From: Tianweitania sp. UT-5YL-CI-8
Lineage (GTDB): Bacteria > Pseudomonadota > Alphaproteobacteria > Rhizobiales > Rhizobiaceae
Reading direction: 5' to 3'
Assembly: GCF_030010215.1 (NCBI RefSeq)
Contig: NZ_JASCRR010000009.1
Span: 1 to 64,000, forward strand
Length of the DNA stretch: 64,000 nt
In this document: piece after piece, positions 18,781 through 27,798 of the stretch
How the letters are laid out: the number at the start of each line of letters is the position of its first letter
How positions within the stretch are numbered: the first letter of the stretch is position 1
Notes under the pieces: model-generated
What the model was told of the DNA's origin: nothing
Databases searched by the model: none
The model's input: only the letters and a program-made list of their open reading frames with translations
Translations under genes and position numbers: made by a program

Positions 18781-19432
18781 AGACGTCGAGCCTGCCGCCG
18801 CTGAGGATGAGCCGGCGCGCGTCGACCTGGTCCATCAGGCCGAGATCGTGGGTGGCGATGACGACGGCGGTGCCGAGCCTGTTGAGCTCAATGAAGAGCC
18901 GGAGCAGACGGCGGGCCAACGGAGGATCGACATTGCCGGTCGGCTCGTCGGCCAAAAGCACTTCCGGCTGCTCGATCAGGGCGCGCGCGATGGCTGCGCG
19001 CTGCTTCTCGCCGCCCGACAGGATCGGCGGCAACACATGCATGCGGTCGCCGAGCCCGACCCATTTGAGCAACTCGGTCACATCGGTGCGGTAGCTCGCC
19101 TCCTCGCGGCCGCGCACGCGCAGCGGCAGGGCGACGTTCTCGTAAGTGGTCATGTGGTCGAGCAGGCGGAAATCCTGGAACACGACGCCGATACGCCGGC
19201 GCAGCAGCGGCAGCTCATGCCGGGTGATGCGGGCACGGTCCTTGCCGAAGACGGTGATCAGCCCGCGCGTCGGCTTGAGCGACAGGAACAGCAGCCGCAA
19301 CAGCGTCGTCTTGCCGGCGCCGGAGGGGCCGCTGAGGAACTGGAACGACCGCTCGGGAATATGCAGCGTCACATCCCGGAGGATTTCGGGACCCATCCCG
19401 TAGCGGAGGCCGACATTCTCGAAACGGATCAC
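18773..19432 (-). CDS. ftsE: Cell division ATP-binding protein FtsE
   Basis: ATPase of FtsEX, 219 residues. Walker A SGPSGAGKTTLL (about 34-45), signature LSGGEKQRAAIARAL, Walker B VLLADEPTGNVDPPL and the H-loop IATHDLGLMD are all present. FVFQDFRLLDH matches the FtsE Q-loop. The start is GTG at 19432 (MIRFENVGLRYG). A consensus CtrA site lies 145 bp upstream. Confidence 0.95.
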   Translation of the reverse strand: MIRFENVGLRYGMGPEILRDVTLHIPERSFQFLSGPSGAGKTTLLRLLFLSLKPTRGLITVFGKDRARITRHELPLLRRRIGVVFQDFRLLDHMTTYENVALPLRVRGREEASYRTDVTELLKWVGLGDRMHVLPPILSGGEKQRAAIARALIEQPEVLLADEPTGNVDPPLARRLLRLFIELNRLGTAVVIATHDLGLMDQVDARRLILSGGRLDVYE

Positions 19433-19844
19433 TGTGCCGCAGACCTTGGTTTGTTCGACCCCGTGGGGTTTAGCGGGTTTCCAGCCGCATTGTGGTGGTT
19501 TTCAGGCGCTCGCCCAACCGCACCAGCCGACCCCAAATACGCGCCTGTTCGCCGAATCGACCATCGGCCCGCATGGTTAATCACCGGTTAATGCGGCTGG
19601 GATCAAGTCCCTTGTCGATCCGGCGTCAGGGATTTGCCTGCATGAAGTACCCCGCCCGGCGACGATGAAGCTCCGCGTAAGGTTCCTAAAGGCTCCTGTT
19701 CAGCCGCACAGGTTGGGGAAAGCGGGCTATCGGATGGTTTATGCGGCATATTTGTCTTTTCGAGCCGCCTCGACCTGCCTAGAACGGGACGAAGACCATC
19801 TCCGGTCTTTTCGCCAAGCAGGCAAGCAGAACAAGGTGAGTAGT
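19433..19844. other. 412-bp intergenic region ftsE-hpt
   Basis: Shared divergent upstream region of ftsEX and hpt. Apart from the CtrA site I see no gene, hairpin or confident sigma-70 promoter in it. Confidence 0.6.
19577..19591 (-). promoter_or_regulatory. CtrA binding site between ftsE and hpt
   Basis: TTAA-N7-TTAA occurs exactly; read on the minus strand it is TTAACC-GGTGA-TTAACC, two complete CtrA half-sites. CtrA is the alphaproteobacterial cell-cycle regulator and controls division genes. The better half-site orientation and distance favour ftsEX, but hpt starts 254 bp away on the other side. Confidence 0.7.
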
Positions 19845-20387
19845 ATGCCAGTCGTGCGAGGCAAGGAAATCGAAGTCCTGTATTCGGCATCCGCCATTGC
19901 GCGCCGCAATCTCGAACTCGCCAAGGAAATCTCCTCGCGCGACTATGAAGACCTTTTGGTCATCTCGGTGCTGAAGGGTTCGTTCATCTTCGCCGCAGAC
20001 CTTATTCGCGCCATGCACGATGTCGGCCTGTCGCCCGAGGTCGAGTTCATCTTCATCTCGAGCTATGGCGCCGGCACCACCAGCGGCGAGGTCAAGGTGC
20101 TGCGCGACATCGACAACGACGTCGCCGGCCGCGACGTTCTGTTGATCGACGACATCCTGGAATCCGGCAAGACGCTGAAATTCGCGCGCGAACTGATGCT
20201 GTCGCGCGGCGCCAAGAGCTGCTCGCTCGCCGTTCTCCTAGACAAGAGTGTCCGCCGCAAGGTCGATCTGGAGGCTGATTATGTCGGCTTCGACTGTCCC
20301 GATTATTTCGTCGTCGGCTACGGCATGGATGTGGCGCACGCCTTCCGCGAACTGCCTTTCGTCGGCATCGTCAAGGGCGACGCCTGA
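19845..20387 (+). CDS. hpt: Hypoxanthine phosphoribosyltransferase
   Basis: Purine salvage: hypoxanthine (and guanine) plus PRPP to IMP/GMP. The 180-residue protein has the flexible-loop region SSYGAGTTSGEV, the PRPP-binding loop VLLIDDILESGKT (about 97-109) and the base-binding DYVGFDCPDYFVVGYGMD. The ATG at 19845 has AAGGTGAG just upstream; the reading frame continues 60 codons further upstream but without family similarity. Confidence 0.94.
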   Translation: MPVVRGKEIEVLYSASAIARRNLELAKEISSRDYEDLLVISVLKGSFIFAADLIRAMHDVGLSPEVEFIFISSYGAGTTSGEVKVLRDIDNDVAGRDVLLIDDILESGKTLKFARELMLSRGAKSCSLAVLLDKSVRRKVDLEADYVGFDCPDYFVVGYGMDVAHAFRELPFVGIVKGDA

Positions 20388-20475
20388 AGGTTAGGACCTA
20401 CCATTCGTTAAGCATCAGCCCGACTAAGTCAGCGCGCTTCAGGAATCGTCAACCAGTCCCGGCAAATATCGCGCC

Positions 20476-20850
20476 ATGGCAAAGATACTCATTGTTGAAG
20501 ACGACGACTCTGTCCGCTCCCTCGCAGCCCGCGCGCTCGAGCGCGACGGACATGCAGTCGACACCGCGGCCGATGGCGCCCAGGGCCTGGATCGCATCCA
20601 GGCCTCCGCCGGCGGGTATGACTTGATCCTGTCCGACATCCGCATGCCGGAAATGGACGGCATCGAAATGGCGATGAGGGCGGCGACGCATTTTCCGAAG
20701 CTGCCGATCCTGCTGATGACCGGCTATGCCGACCAGCGCGAGCGGGCTGAGGAACTGAGCCTGGTCATCAAGGACGTGATGCAGAAGCCCTTCACCCTGT
20801 CAGAGCTGCGTGCCGGCGTGGCTCGGAGCCTGATCAGCCTGGCGGCCTGA
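20476..20850 (+). CDS. cpdR: Single-domain response regulator, CpdR-like
   Basis: A 124-residue stand-alone receiver domain: acidic pocket EDDDS (about 9-13), phospho-acceptor Asp54 in LILSDIRMPEMDGIEM, Thr in LLMTGYADQ and the conserved Lys in VMQKPFTLSEL. Length and the SDIRMPEMDGIE and MTGYA blocks resemble CpdR, which when unphosphorylated delivers cell-cycle substrates including CtrA to ClpXP. Proximity to ftsEX and a CtrA site suits a cell-cycle role. Other orphan receivers look similar, so the name is probable rather than certain. Confidence 0.68.
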   Translation: MAKILIVEDDDSVRSLAARALERDGHAVDTAADGAQGLDRIQASAGGYDLILSDIRMPEMDGIEMAMRAATHFPKLPILLMTGYADQRERAEELSLVIKDVMQKPFTLSELRAGVARSLISLAA

Positions 20851-20988
20851 ACCCGTTCAGCAGACGAAGCGTCCAAGATCGCGGATCGCCACCGCAGCTG
20901 GCATTTTTCGATGACGATGCGACCTCCTGACAATCTGGTGTCAGGAGCATGGTGGTAGTCTCCTCCCATTAACGATGAGGAGGACGGC

Positions 20989-21609
20989 ATGATCACTTTC
21001 TACCACGCACCCTGGTCGCGCGCTTCGGGCATTTTCTGGCTGCTCGAAGAATTGGGCGCGCCCTATGAGATGAAGATGGTGGACATTCGCGGCGCCGTGC
21101 CGGAGGACTACCGCGACATCCAGCCCAACAAGAAGGTGCCGGCGATTGTGCATGATGGCACCACGGTCACCGAGCGCGCAGCGATTTCGATCTATCTTTG
21201 CGAGCAGTTTCCGCAGGCCGGTCTGATGCCTGTGCCCGGCGATCCCGACCGCGCCGCGTTCCTGACATGGCTCACCTATGCCGATGGCGTCATGGACCCG
21301 GTCTTGGCGGCAAAGGCTAATGGCCATGAATATATGGGCAAGAGCTATTCCTACGGCTCCTTCACCGAAATGGTGAACAATGTCGAGAAGACGCTGTCGG
21401 CTCGCCCCTATATCGCCGGCGACCGCTTCACGGCTGCCGACATCCAGATCGGCGGCGGCCTCCAATACGGCATATTCGCGCTCAAGGTGTTGCCGCAGAA
21501 GCCCGTTTTCCTCGACTATGTGCAGCGGCTGTCGGAGCGCCCGGCCTATAAGGCATCTTTCGGCCGCGACATGGAAATGGCTAGAGAGCAAAATCTGCCC
21601 GGCGCTTGA
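20989..21609 (+). CDS. Glutathione S-transferase family protein
   Basis: A 206-residue cytosolic GST: N-terminal thioredoxin fold with HAPWSRASGIFWLLEEL (likely Ser-type active site), NKKVPAIVHDG and the glutathione-contact ERAAISIYLCE, then a helical C-terminal domain with RFTAADIQIGGGL. The substrate cannot be told. AGGAGGACGGC just upstream supports the ATG at 20989. A long purine/pyrimidine hairpin follows about 100 bp after the stop. Confidence 0.85.
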   Translation: MITFYHAPWSRASGIFWLLEELGAPYEMKMVDIRGAVPEDYRDIQPNKKVPAIVHDGTTVTERAAISIYLCEQFPQAGLMPVPGDPDRAAFLTWLTYADGVMDPVLAAKANGHEYMGKSYSYGSFTEMVNNVEKTLSARPYIAGDRFTAADIQIGGGLQYGIFALKVLPQKPVFLDYVQRLSERPAYKASFGRDMEMAREQNLPGA

Positions 21610-21614
21610 GCAGC

Positions 21615-21700
21615 AGGTGCGTCCTTCGAGGCTCGCCCGTCGAAGATTTTGCTTTGAATTTAGGCGCCTTGCCGGCTCGCACCTCAGGATGATGGCGGTC
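21615..21700. repeat. Degenerate intergenic palindromic repeat
   Basis: GTCCTTCGAGGCTCGCC near 21621 and GGCTCGCACCTCAGGATGA near 21674 are imperfect inverted relatives, of the REP-like type common between genes in rhizobial genomes. Only one copy of this form is evident in the window. Confidence 0.4.
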
Positions 21701-21712
21701 TGCGCATTACGC

Positions 21713-21747
21713 CTTTTCCTTCTTCCCCCCTGCGGGAGAAGGAAAAG
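21713..21747 (+). terminator. Hairpin downstream of the GST gene
   Basis: CTTTTCCTTCT (21713-21723) pairs exactly with AGAAGGAAAAG (21737-21747); CCC/GGG can extend the stem past a bulged T. It could serve the GST gene or the convergent tyrC gene. Confidence 0.5.
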
Positions 21748-21817
21748 TGGCGCACTTTCTCTTTGCCTCTCCTGCTGTCGCTTCTGGCCATTTCAAAGAC
21801 CGGAAAGGCAAATGCTG

Positions 21818-22744
21818 CTACTTCCGCTCAGTCGCCTGACGGCCAAAGTCCGGGGCATCCGTGTCCTGGCCGGCCTCGACGATGGAGCGGCGGATGGCGC
21901 GGGTACGGGTGAAGATGTCGAACAGCTTATCGCCATCGCCCCAGCGGATTGCTCGCTGCAGCGACGCCAAATCCTCCGAGAACCGCGACAGCATTTCAAG
22001 GATAGCGTCCTTGTTGTGCAGGCAGACGTCGCGCCACATGGTCGGGTCGGACGCCGCCAGACGCGTGAAATCGCGGAAACCGGACGCGGAATATTTGATG
22101 ACTTCCGACTTGGTCACCGTCTGCAGATCGTCCGCGGTGCCGACGATGTTGTAGGCGATTATATGAGGCAGGTGCGAAACGATCGCCAGTGTCATGTCGT
22201 GATGGGCGGCGTCCATCGTGTCAATGTTGGAGCCGCAGCGGCGCCAGAACTCGGAGAGCTTTTCCAAAGCCTCCGCGTCGGTGTCGGGCAGCGGGGTGAA
22301 GATGCACCAGCGGTTGGTGAACAAATCGGCGAAGCCGGCATCGGGGCCGGATTTTTCCGTACCCGCAAGAGGGTGGCCGGGGATGAAATGCACACCTTCT
22401 GGCACGAAGGGCTGCATCTGGGCGATGACTGATGCCTTGGTGGAGCCGACATCGGTGAGGATACAGCCTTTCTTCAACGCAGGCGCGATTTCCTCCGCGA
22501 CCGCGCCGGACGAGCCGACCGGAACCGATACGATCACGAGATCGGCGTCGCGCACCGCAACCCTGGCGTCGGTGGAGTAGCTGTCGCCGAGCCCGAGCTC
22601 TTCGGCGCGGGTGAGCGTGGCAGCGCTGCGGGTGGAAATGGCGATGTGGCCGGCGAGGTTTTCGCGCCGGATGACGCGGGCAAGCGAAGACCCGATCAGC
22701 CCTATGCCGACAAGGGCGATCTTTTCAAACAGGGGAGAAGGCAT
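21818..22744 (-). CDS. tyrC: Cyclohexadienyl/arogenate (prephenate) dehydrogenase
   Basis: Tyrosine biosynthesis: NAD(P)-dependent oxidative decarboxylation of prephenate or arogenate. The 308-residue protein has the Rossmann motif VGIGLIGSSLARVI (about 12-25), DVGSTKASV, the catalytic His region FIPGHPLAGTEKSGPD and HHDMTLAIVSHLPH. No chorismate mutase domain is fused. The gene begins 6 bp after hisC, so phenylalanine/tyrosine transamination and dehydrogenation are likely co-expressed. Confidence 0.9.
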   Translation of the reverse strand: MPSPLFEKIALVGIGLIGSSLARVIRRENLAGHIAISTRSAATLTRAEELGLGDSYSTDARVAVRDADLVIVSVPVGSSGAVAEEIAPALKKGCILTDVGSTKASVIAQMQPFVPEGVHFIPGHPLAGTEKSGPDAGFADLFTNRWCIFTPLPDTDAEALEKLSEFWRRCGSNIDTMDAAHHDMTLAIVSHLPHIIAYNIVGTADDLQTVTKSEVIKYSASGFRDFTRLAASDPTMWRDVCLHNKDAILEMLSRFSEDLASLQRAIRWGDGDKLFDIFTRTRAIRRSIVEAGQDTDAPDFGRQATERK

Positions 22745-22750
22745 TTTTCT

Positions 22751-23863
22751 CTAACTTTTCAAGAACTCGGTGAGAGCGTCGACGACGCCGCGATTGGCTT
22801 CTTCGGTTCCGACCGTCATCCGCAGCGCGTTGGGAAAACCGTAGCCGGCAACGCGCCGCAGAATATAGCCGCGCGCCGACAGATAATCGTCCGCCCGTGC
22901 CGCCGAGTGCTTTTCCGCTTCTGGAAAGTGAATGAGAACAAAATTGCCGACGCTGGGCGTCACGCGCAGGCCGAGCGCGGTCAGCTGTTGCGTCAGCCAG
23001 TCCAGCCAATGCGCATTGTGCTCGACCGTGCGCTCGACATGGGCACGATCGTTCATCGCAGCGATTCCGGCCTCGATGGCGACCGCGTTGACGTTGAAAG
23101 GACCGCGCATGCGCTCCAGCACCTCGACGATGTGGGTGGGCGCGTAGACCCAGCCGATGCGAGCGCCGCCCAGACCATGGATCTTGGAGAAGGTGCGCGT
23201 CATCACCACATTCTGGTTGGCAGCGACCAGTTCAACACCAGCCTCGTAGTCGTTGCGCCGGACATATTCGGCATAGGCCGCATCCACCACCAGAAGCACA
23301 TGCGCGGGCAAAGCGGCATGCAGGCGACGCACTTCGGTGAACGGCAAATAGGTGCCCGTGGGGTTGTTGGGATTGGCGAGGAAGACGATCTTCGTCTTGT
23401 CCGTCACAGCAGCGAGTATGGCGTCGACATCGGCGCGCTCGTCCGTCTCCTTGGCAACCACGGGCGTGGCGCCCGCTGCCTGGATATAGATCTTATACAC
23501 CATGAAGCCGTGCTCAGTGTAGATTGCTTCGTCACCGTGATGGAGGTAGCTCTGCGAGATCAGGCCGAGCAACTCGTCCGAACCGTTCGAGCACACGATG
23601 TTTGCCGCGTTCAGGCCGTGTATATCGGCAATCGCCTGACGCAGGCGCGTGGCCGCGCCGTCGGGATAGAATTCGAGCTTTTCCGCAACCGCCTTCACCG
23701 CGGCCATGGCCTTAGGTGACGCGCCGAGCGGATTTTCATTGGACGACAGCTTATGGATCTTCTCGACGCCTGCCGGCGCCGAGCTTTTGCCGGGCACATA
23801 GGCTGCGATATCCATGATGCCGGCGCGCGGCTTGGGGCGGTTGTTGTCGACGATCTCGGTCAT
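22751..23863 (-). CDS. hisC: Histidinol-phosphate aminotransferase (HisC2 type)
   Basis: PLP aminotransferase, 370 residues. Motifs: [26 protein letters not shown] equivalent ([15 protein letters not shown]), DAAYAEYV, and the PLP-lysine segment [17 protein letters not shown]. In rhizobia a copy next to tyrC probably handles aromatic substrates as well as histidinol phosphate. The ATG at 23863 ([15 protein letters not shown]) is chosen; an in-frame extension to 23911 lacks similarity. First gene of the hisC-tyrC unit. Confidence 0.9.
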   Translation of the reverse strand: MTEIVDNNRPKPRAGIMDIAAYVPGKSSAPAGVEKIHKLSSNENPLGASPKAMAAVKAVAEKLEFYPDGAATRLRQAIADIHGLNAANIVCSNGSDELLGLISQSYLHHGDEAIYTEHGFMVYKIYIQAAGATPVVAKETDERADVDAILAAVTDKTKIVFLANPNNPTGTYLPFTEVRRLHAALPAHVLLVVDAAYAEYVRRNDYEAGVELVAANQNVVMTRTFSKIHGLGGARIGWVYAPTHIVEVLERMRGPFNVNAVAIEAGIAAMNDRAHVERTVEHNAHWLDWLTQQLTALGLRVTPSVGNFVLIHFPEAEKHSAARADDYLSARGYILRRVAGYGFPNALRMTVGTEEANRGVVDALTEFLKS

Positions 23864-24069
23864 GGCTGAAAATCCGTGGCACGCCTCCCACTCTGGAGAC
23901 GCAAGCGGCATACAGCCGACATCGGCCCTTGTCGAGAAAAACCGAGATGCAGGGGCGGCATCGGCGTTCGATGCGGTTGCCGGACTTCACACTATGGCCC
24001 TATTCCGTTCCAATAAGCAGGGTGAAGAGACATCTGCGCCGGTGCGATACCGGCTTTCGGGAAGACATC

Positions 24070-24843
24070 ATGATCCGTACGCATCTTGCCTTGGCCGCGC
24101 TGATCCTCGGCTCGGCGCCCGCATTGGCCGCGCCGAGCTTCATCGGCGACTATTCGGTGTCGTTCCTCGGCCTGCCGATCGCCAGCGCCAGCTTCAAGAG
24201 CAGCTATGAGGGTGACGTCTACACGATCAATGGATCGGTTTCGAGCAGCGGATTGGCGCGCCTGTTCGACGACACCACCGGCACGCTGACAGCGCGCGGC
24301 CGCTTCGGCCCCGAGCATCCGATGCCGGATTCGTTCCGTGCCAACTACACCTATGGCAGCAAGGCGTCCTCCATCGACGTGCGCTTCCGCGACGGCAATG
24401 TCGTCAGCACCAAGGTGACGCCTGCGCCGAAGGGCCGTGGCGGCGATTGGGTCAAGCTCGGCAAGGCCGACCTGCGCAAGGTGGTCGACCCCATCGCCGC
24501 GACCGTCATCCGCGCCGAAAACCTCGACGACGTCTGCCGCCGCACGGTGAAGATGTATGACGGCGAACTGCGCGCCAACCTGACGCTGTCGCAGGTGTCC
24601 AAGGAGCGCATGTCGGTGACCGGATTCGACGGCGAAACCGTCACCTGCCGGATGAGCTTCGACCCGGTCGCGGGCTACCGCAAGGGTCGAAAGGCGCTCG
24701 AATATCTGAAGAACCGCGCCCAGATCAACGTGACGTTTGCACCGCTGGGACAAACCGGCGTATATGCGCCGATCTACGCGACCGTCGGCACCCAAATCGG
24801 CACGATCACCATCAAGGCCCGGCGGTTCGAAGCTACCAACTAA
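24070..24843 (+). CDS. DUF3108 domain periplasmic protein
   Basis: A 257-residue exported protein. The signal peptide (MIRTHLALAALILGSAPALAA, cleavage about residue 20) is followed by a DUF3108 domain: SFIGDYSVSFLGLPIASASF, a beta-rich body, and the C-terminal APIYATVGTQIGTITIKARRF. Two cysteines (DVCRRT, VTCRMSF) may form a disulfide. The ATG at 24070 is set by the signal peptide. Function unknown; family members sit in the periplasm or outer membrane. Confidence 0.85.
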   Translation: MIRTHLALAALILGSAPALAAPSFIGDYSVSFLGLPIASASFKSSYEGDVYTINGSVSSSGLARLFDDTTGTLTARGRFGPEHPMPDSFRANYTYGSKASSIDVRFRDGNVVSTKVTPAPKGRGGDWVKLGKADLRKVVDPIAATVIRAENLDDVCRRTVKMYDGELRANLTLSQVSKERMSVTGFDGETVTCRMSFDPVAGYRKGRKALEYLKNRAQINVTFAPLGQTGVYAPIYATVGTQIGTITIKARRFEATN

Positions 24844-24911
24844 GGGGCGCCATGCCCCGCAACGGCAGGGGCAATCGCCGATAAGGGACCCCGGCCCGCA
24901 ACGAGGGCAGA

Positions 24912-25796
24912 ATGGGACGGGCAACCTCGATCGGCTTTTTAGCTGTCGCCATGTGGGCGCTGCTGGCGCTGTTCACCGATGCGTCGGGCTCGGTGCCGCC
25001 CTTCCTGCTGTCGGCGATAACATTCGCCATAGGCACCGGCGTCGGTCTGGTCGCCCGGCTTTTCGTGCCGGCTTCCGAGACGCCGGTGAAAATCCCGCCG
25101 CAGGTCTGGCTGATCGGTATAGGCGGACTGTTCGGCTACCACTTCTTCTACTTCACGGCACTGCGTAACGCGCCAGCCGTCGACGCCAGCCTGATCGCCT
25201 ATCTCTGGCCACTGTTCATTGTGCTCGGTTCCGCGCTGATGCCCGGCGAGAAGCTGCGCTGGAACCATGTCGTGGGCGCGCTGCTCGGCCTGGGCGGAAC
25301 TGCACTTATAGTCACCAAGGGCGGCGGACTGTCCTTCGATCCGCGCTACGGTTTCGGCTATGCCATGGCGTTTGCCTGCGCGTTCCTGTGGTCGGGTTAT
25401 TCGCTGCTGTCGCGCCGCTTCCCGTCCGTGCCGACGAGCATCGTGACGTGGTTCTGCGCCGCCACCGCTGTTCTGTCGCTGCTCTGCCACATGGCGCTCG
25501 AAGAGACCATTCTCCCACAGACGGCTGGGCAATGGTTGGCTGTGGTCGGGCTCGGCCTGATGCCGGTGGGTGCGGCGTTCTATGCCTGGGACATCGGTGT
25601 GAAGCGCGGCAACATCCAGGTTCTGGGTGCTGCGAGCTACGCCGCCCCGCTGCTGTCGACCCTGGTGCTGATCGCGGCCGGTTTCGCGGAACCCTCGCTG
25701 CGCATCCTGGCGGCATGCCTGCTGATCACCGGCGGCGCGGTGCTGGCCGCCAAGAGCATGATCTTCAAGCCCAAAGGCGAGACCGCAACCGCATGA
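24912..25796 (+). CDS. DMT-superfamily (EamA) exporter, YddG-like
   Basis: A 294-residue inner-membrane protein with about ten transmembrane helices and two EamA repeats (residues about 10-140 and 150-285). GYHFFYFTALRNAPAVDASLIAYLWPLFIVL is characteristic of the YddG group, some of which export aromatic amino acids; a substrate link to the nearby tyrC-hisC genes would be speculation. It overlaps the next start by ATGA. Confidence 0.85.
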   Translation: MGRATSIGFLAVAMWALLALFTDASGSVPPFLLSAITFAIGTGVGLVARLFVPASETPVKIPPQVWLIGIGGLFGYHFFYFTALRNAPAVDASLIAYLWPLFIVLGSALMPGEKLRWNHVVGALLGLGGTALIVTKGGGLSFDPRYGFGYAMAFACAFLWSGYSLLSRRFPSVPTSIVTWFCAATAVLSLLCHMALEETILPQTAGQWLAVVGLGLMPVGAAFYAWDIGVKRGNIQVLGAASYAAPLLSTLVLIAAGFAEPSLRILAACLLITGGAVLAAKSMIFKPKGETATA

Positions 25797-26464
25797 TGCC
25801 GTTTCCCGGCGGGATCGAATCGCAATCCAACGGCACGCTGGCACTGTCTGTGGTCGCTGCGCTCTATTACCTTTATTTGCTTGACCGACCCGCCTCTTGG
25901 CGGCGCACGGCGGTGAAGACGGCAGCCGTCAGCCTGCTCGCGGTTCTTGTCTTTCTCGAGCGTGGTCCCTGGCCGCTTACACTGGGGCTGATAGCCTGCG
26001 CTGCGGGCGATGCGCTGTTGTCGCGCGACGGCCAGCGCACATTTCTCGGCGGGCTCGGTGCGTTTCTCATCGGGCACCTGCTGTATGCCGGGCTGTTTTT
26101 CACAGCCGGCAGCCCAAATCTCCTGGTGTCCGAACCCTGGCGGCTGCTTGTGGCTGGGATAGCGACGGTCTTCGCCGGCTTTATGGTGCAGAAACTGCGG
26201 CCCGCACTTGATGCCTCGATGCGGCTTCCGGTCACCGCCTACATAGCGGCCATTCTGGCGATGGCGGTTTCCGCACTGACCGTCGGCGGCACCTGGATCG
26301 CGGCGGGTGCTGTGCTGTTCATGGCGTCGGACGCCATTCTGGCCACCGAACGCTTCCTGCTGTCTCCGATGTCTTCAGCGGCAAGAATCATACGGCCTGC
26401 AGTGTGGATTTTGTATTATCTCGCCCAGACGGCCATCGTGCTGGGCGCCATTTACGCAGGCTGA
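25793..26464 (+). CDS. Lysoplasmalogenase-type membrane protein (YhhN family)
   Basis: A 223-residue polytopic protein (about eight helices) of the YhhN/TMEM86 family; the animal member hydrolyses the vinyl ether bond of lysoplasmalogen, while the bacterial role is mostly untested. CAAGDALLS near residue 68 and MASDAILATERF near residue 183 carry the conserved acidic residues. The ATG at 25793 overlaps the exporter stop, implying translational coupling. Confidence 0.8.
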   Translation: MMPFPGGIESQSNGTLALSVVAALYYLYLLDRPASWRRTAVKTAAVSLLAVLVFLERGPWPLTLGLIACAAGDALLSRDGQRTFLGGLGAFLIGHLLYAGLFFTAGSPNLLVSEPWRLLVAGIATVFAGFMVQKLRPALDASMRLPVTAYIAAILAMAVSALTVGGTWIAAGAVLFMASDAILATERFLLSPMSSAARIIRPAVWILYYLAQTAIVLGAIYAG

Positions 26465-26466
26465 TT

Positions 26467-26910
26467 TTAGCCCGGCCGCCGCACTTGCGGCTGGCCTGGC
26501 TGCCACCCTTCCGGCGCCATTTCGAAGCTGTCGAATAGAAATCCGGGCGCCACGGTGCAGCCGACCAGCGTCCAGTCGCCCAGGCTGCGCGCGGTCTGCC
26601 ACCAGTTTGCCGGCACGACCGCTTGCGGGCGCTGGCCGGCAAGCAGGCCGGTGCCGAGAATACTGATTTCGACCGGACTGCCATCCGCGCACAGCATCAG
26701 TTCGAGCGGCGCGCCGGCATGATAATGCCAGACCTCCGCGGCGTCGCCCACCCGATGCCAGGCCGAGACATCACCGGCCTCCAGCAGGAAGTAAATGGCT
26801 GTCGAATGGCCCCGCGCGCCGGGTTCGGCATCGCGAAACGTCTCGATATACCAGCCGCCCTCGGGGTGGCGCTGCAGCTCGAGGGCTTGGATGATGTCGG
26901 CGGCCTTCAT
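26467..26910 (-). CDS. Cupin-fold DUF985 protein
   Basis: A 147-residue single-domain cupin: LQRHPEGGWYIETFRD, STAIYFLLEAGDVSAWHRV, EVWHYHAGAPLELML, VVPANWWQTARSLGDWTLVGCTVAPGF. The conserved histidines (WHRV, WHYH) suggest a metal or small-molecule site. Substrate unknown. It starts 4 bp after gloB and is presumably its operon partner. The stop lies 2 bp from the convergent YhhN-family gene. Confidence 0.85.
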   Translation of the reverse strand: MKAADIIQALELQRHPEGGWYIETFRDAEPGARGHSTAIYFLLEAGDVSAWHRVGDAAEVWHYHAGAPLELMLCADGSPVEISILGTGLLAGQRPQAVVPANWWQTARSLGDWTLVGCTVAPGFLFDSFEMAPEGWQPGQPQVRRPG

Positions 26911-26914
26911 CGGA

Positions 26915-27682
26915 TCAGAAATTGTCCTTGCGCTTGCGGATTTCCGCGAAGACCTCGACGTCGGACGCGCTTTCCATGCCGAGATGCTTGCGGATCGACG
27001 GATCGGCCCAGCGCAGGAACGGGTTGGTCTCAAGCTCCTCGCCGATGGTGGTGGGAAGCGTCAGCCTGTTTTCGGCCCGCAGCGCCTCGATCCGCGCGGC
27101 CCGCTCTCTCAACTGCACATTGTCTGGATCGATGGTGAGAGCAAAACGCGCATTGGCGAGCGTGTATTCGTGGCCGCAATAGACCGTGGTGTCGGCGGGC
27201 AGCGCCGCGAGTTTCTGCAGCGATTCGAACATCACCGGCGGCGGGCATTCGAGCAACCGGCCGCAGCCGAGCGCAAACAGCGTGTCGGCCGTAAACGCTA
27301 CCTTGGATTGCGGCAGATGATAGGACACATGCCCCGCCGTATGGCCGGGCGTGAAGATCACGTCGATTTCCTCCTCGCCGAAGGGGATGACGGAGCCTTG
27401 CTCGACCGTGTCGTCGATACCGGGGATACGGTCGCGTTCCGCCTCGGGGCCGACGATGCGGAGCTTGAAACGCTTTTTCAGCGCCAGATTGGCCTCGACG
27501 TGATCGGCATGGTGGTGGGTGGTCAGGATCATCGTCGGCGTCCAGCCGGTGCGGGCGATGGCGACCAGGATCGGCGCCTCTTCCGGCGCATCAATGATCG
27601 CCGTCTCTCCGCTCGCGGCGTCGTGCATCAGCACCCCGAAATTGTCGCTGCGGCACAGAAATTGTTCGATACAGACGGTCAT
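26915..27682 (-). CDS. gloB: Hydroxyacylglutathione hydrolase (glyoxalase II)
   Basis: Hydrolyses S-D-lactoylglutathione in methylglyoxal detoxification. The 255-residue metallo-beta-lactamase fold protein has the metal motif [12 protein letters not shown] (about 59-70), [25 protein letters not shown] and [11 protein letters not shown], plus the glyoxalase II-specific C-terminal helix. The ATG at 27682 gives [16 protein letters not shown]; an upstream in-frame start at 27700 adds six residues. It is divergent from the methyltransferase gene. Confidence 0.94.
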   Translation of the reverse strand: MTVCIEQFLCRSDNFGVLMHDAASGETAIIDAPEEAPILVAIARTGWTPTMILTTHHHADHVEANLALKKRFKLRIVGPEAERDRIPGIDDTVEQGSVIPFGEEEIDVIFTPGHTAGHVSYHLPQSKVAFTADTLFALGCGRLLECPPPVMFESLQKLAALPADTTVYCGHEYTLANARFALTIDPDNVQLRERAARIEALRAENRLTLPTTIGEELETNPFLRWADPSIRKHLGMESASDVEVFAEIRKRKDNF

Positions 27683-27798
27683 GGCTGTCTCCCTCTTCAA
27701 GGCACGCGAAGATAGGGCGGCGGCGACATCCTGTCATCCCTTGTCCTGCCTCGGCGGCATTTGTTGAACTTGCCTGGCACTGTCTCTATTTTCGGCCC

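Noticed and set aside
27727-27745. CTGTCAT upstream of the methyltransferase gene, possible Pho box
   Set aside because: The second half-site does not fall at the required 11-bp spacing; a 5/7 match appears only at the wrong register.
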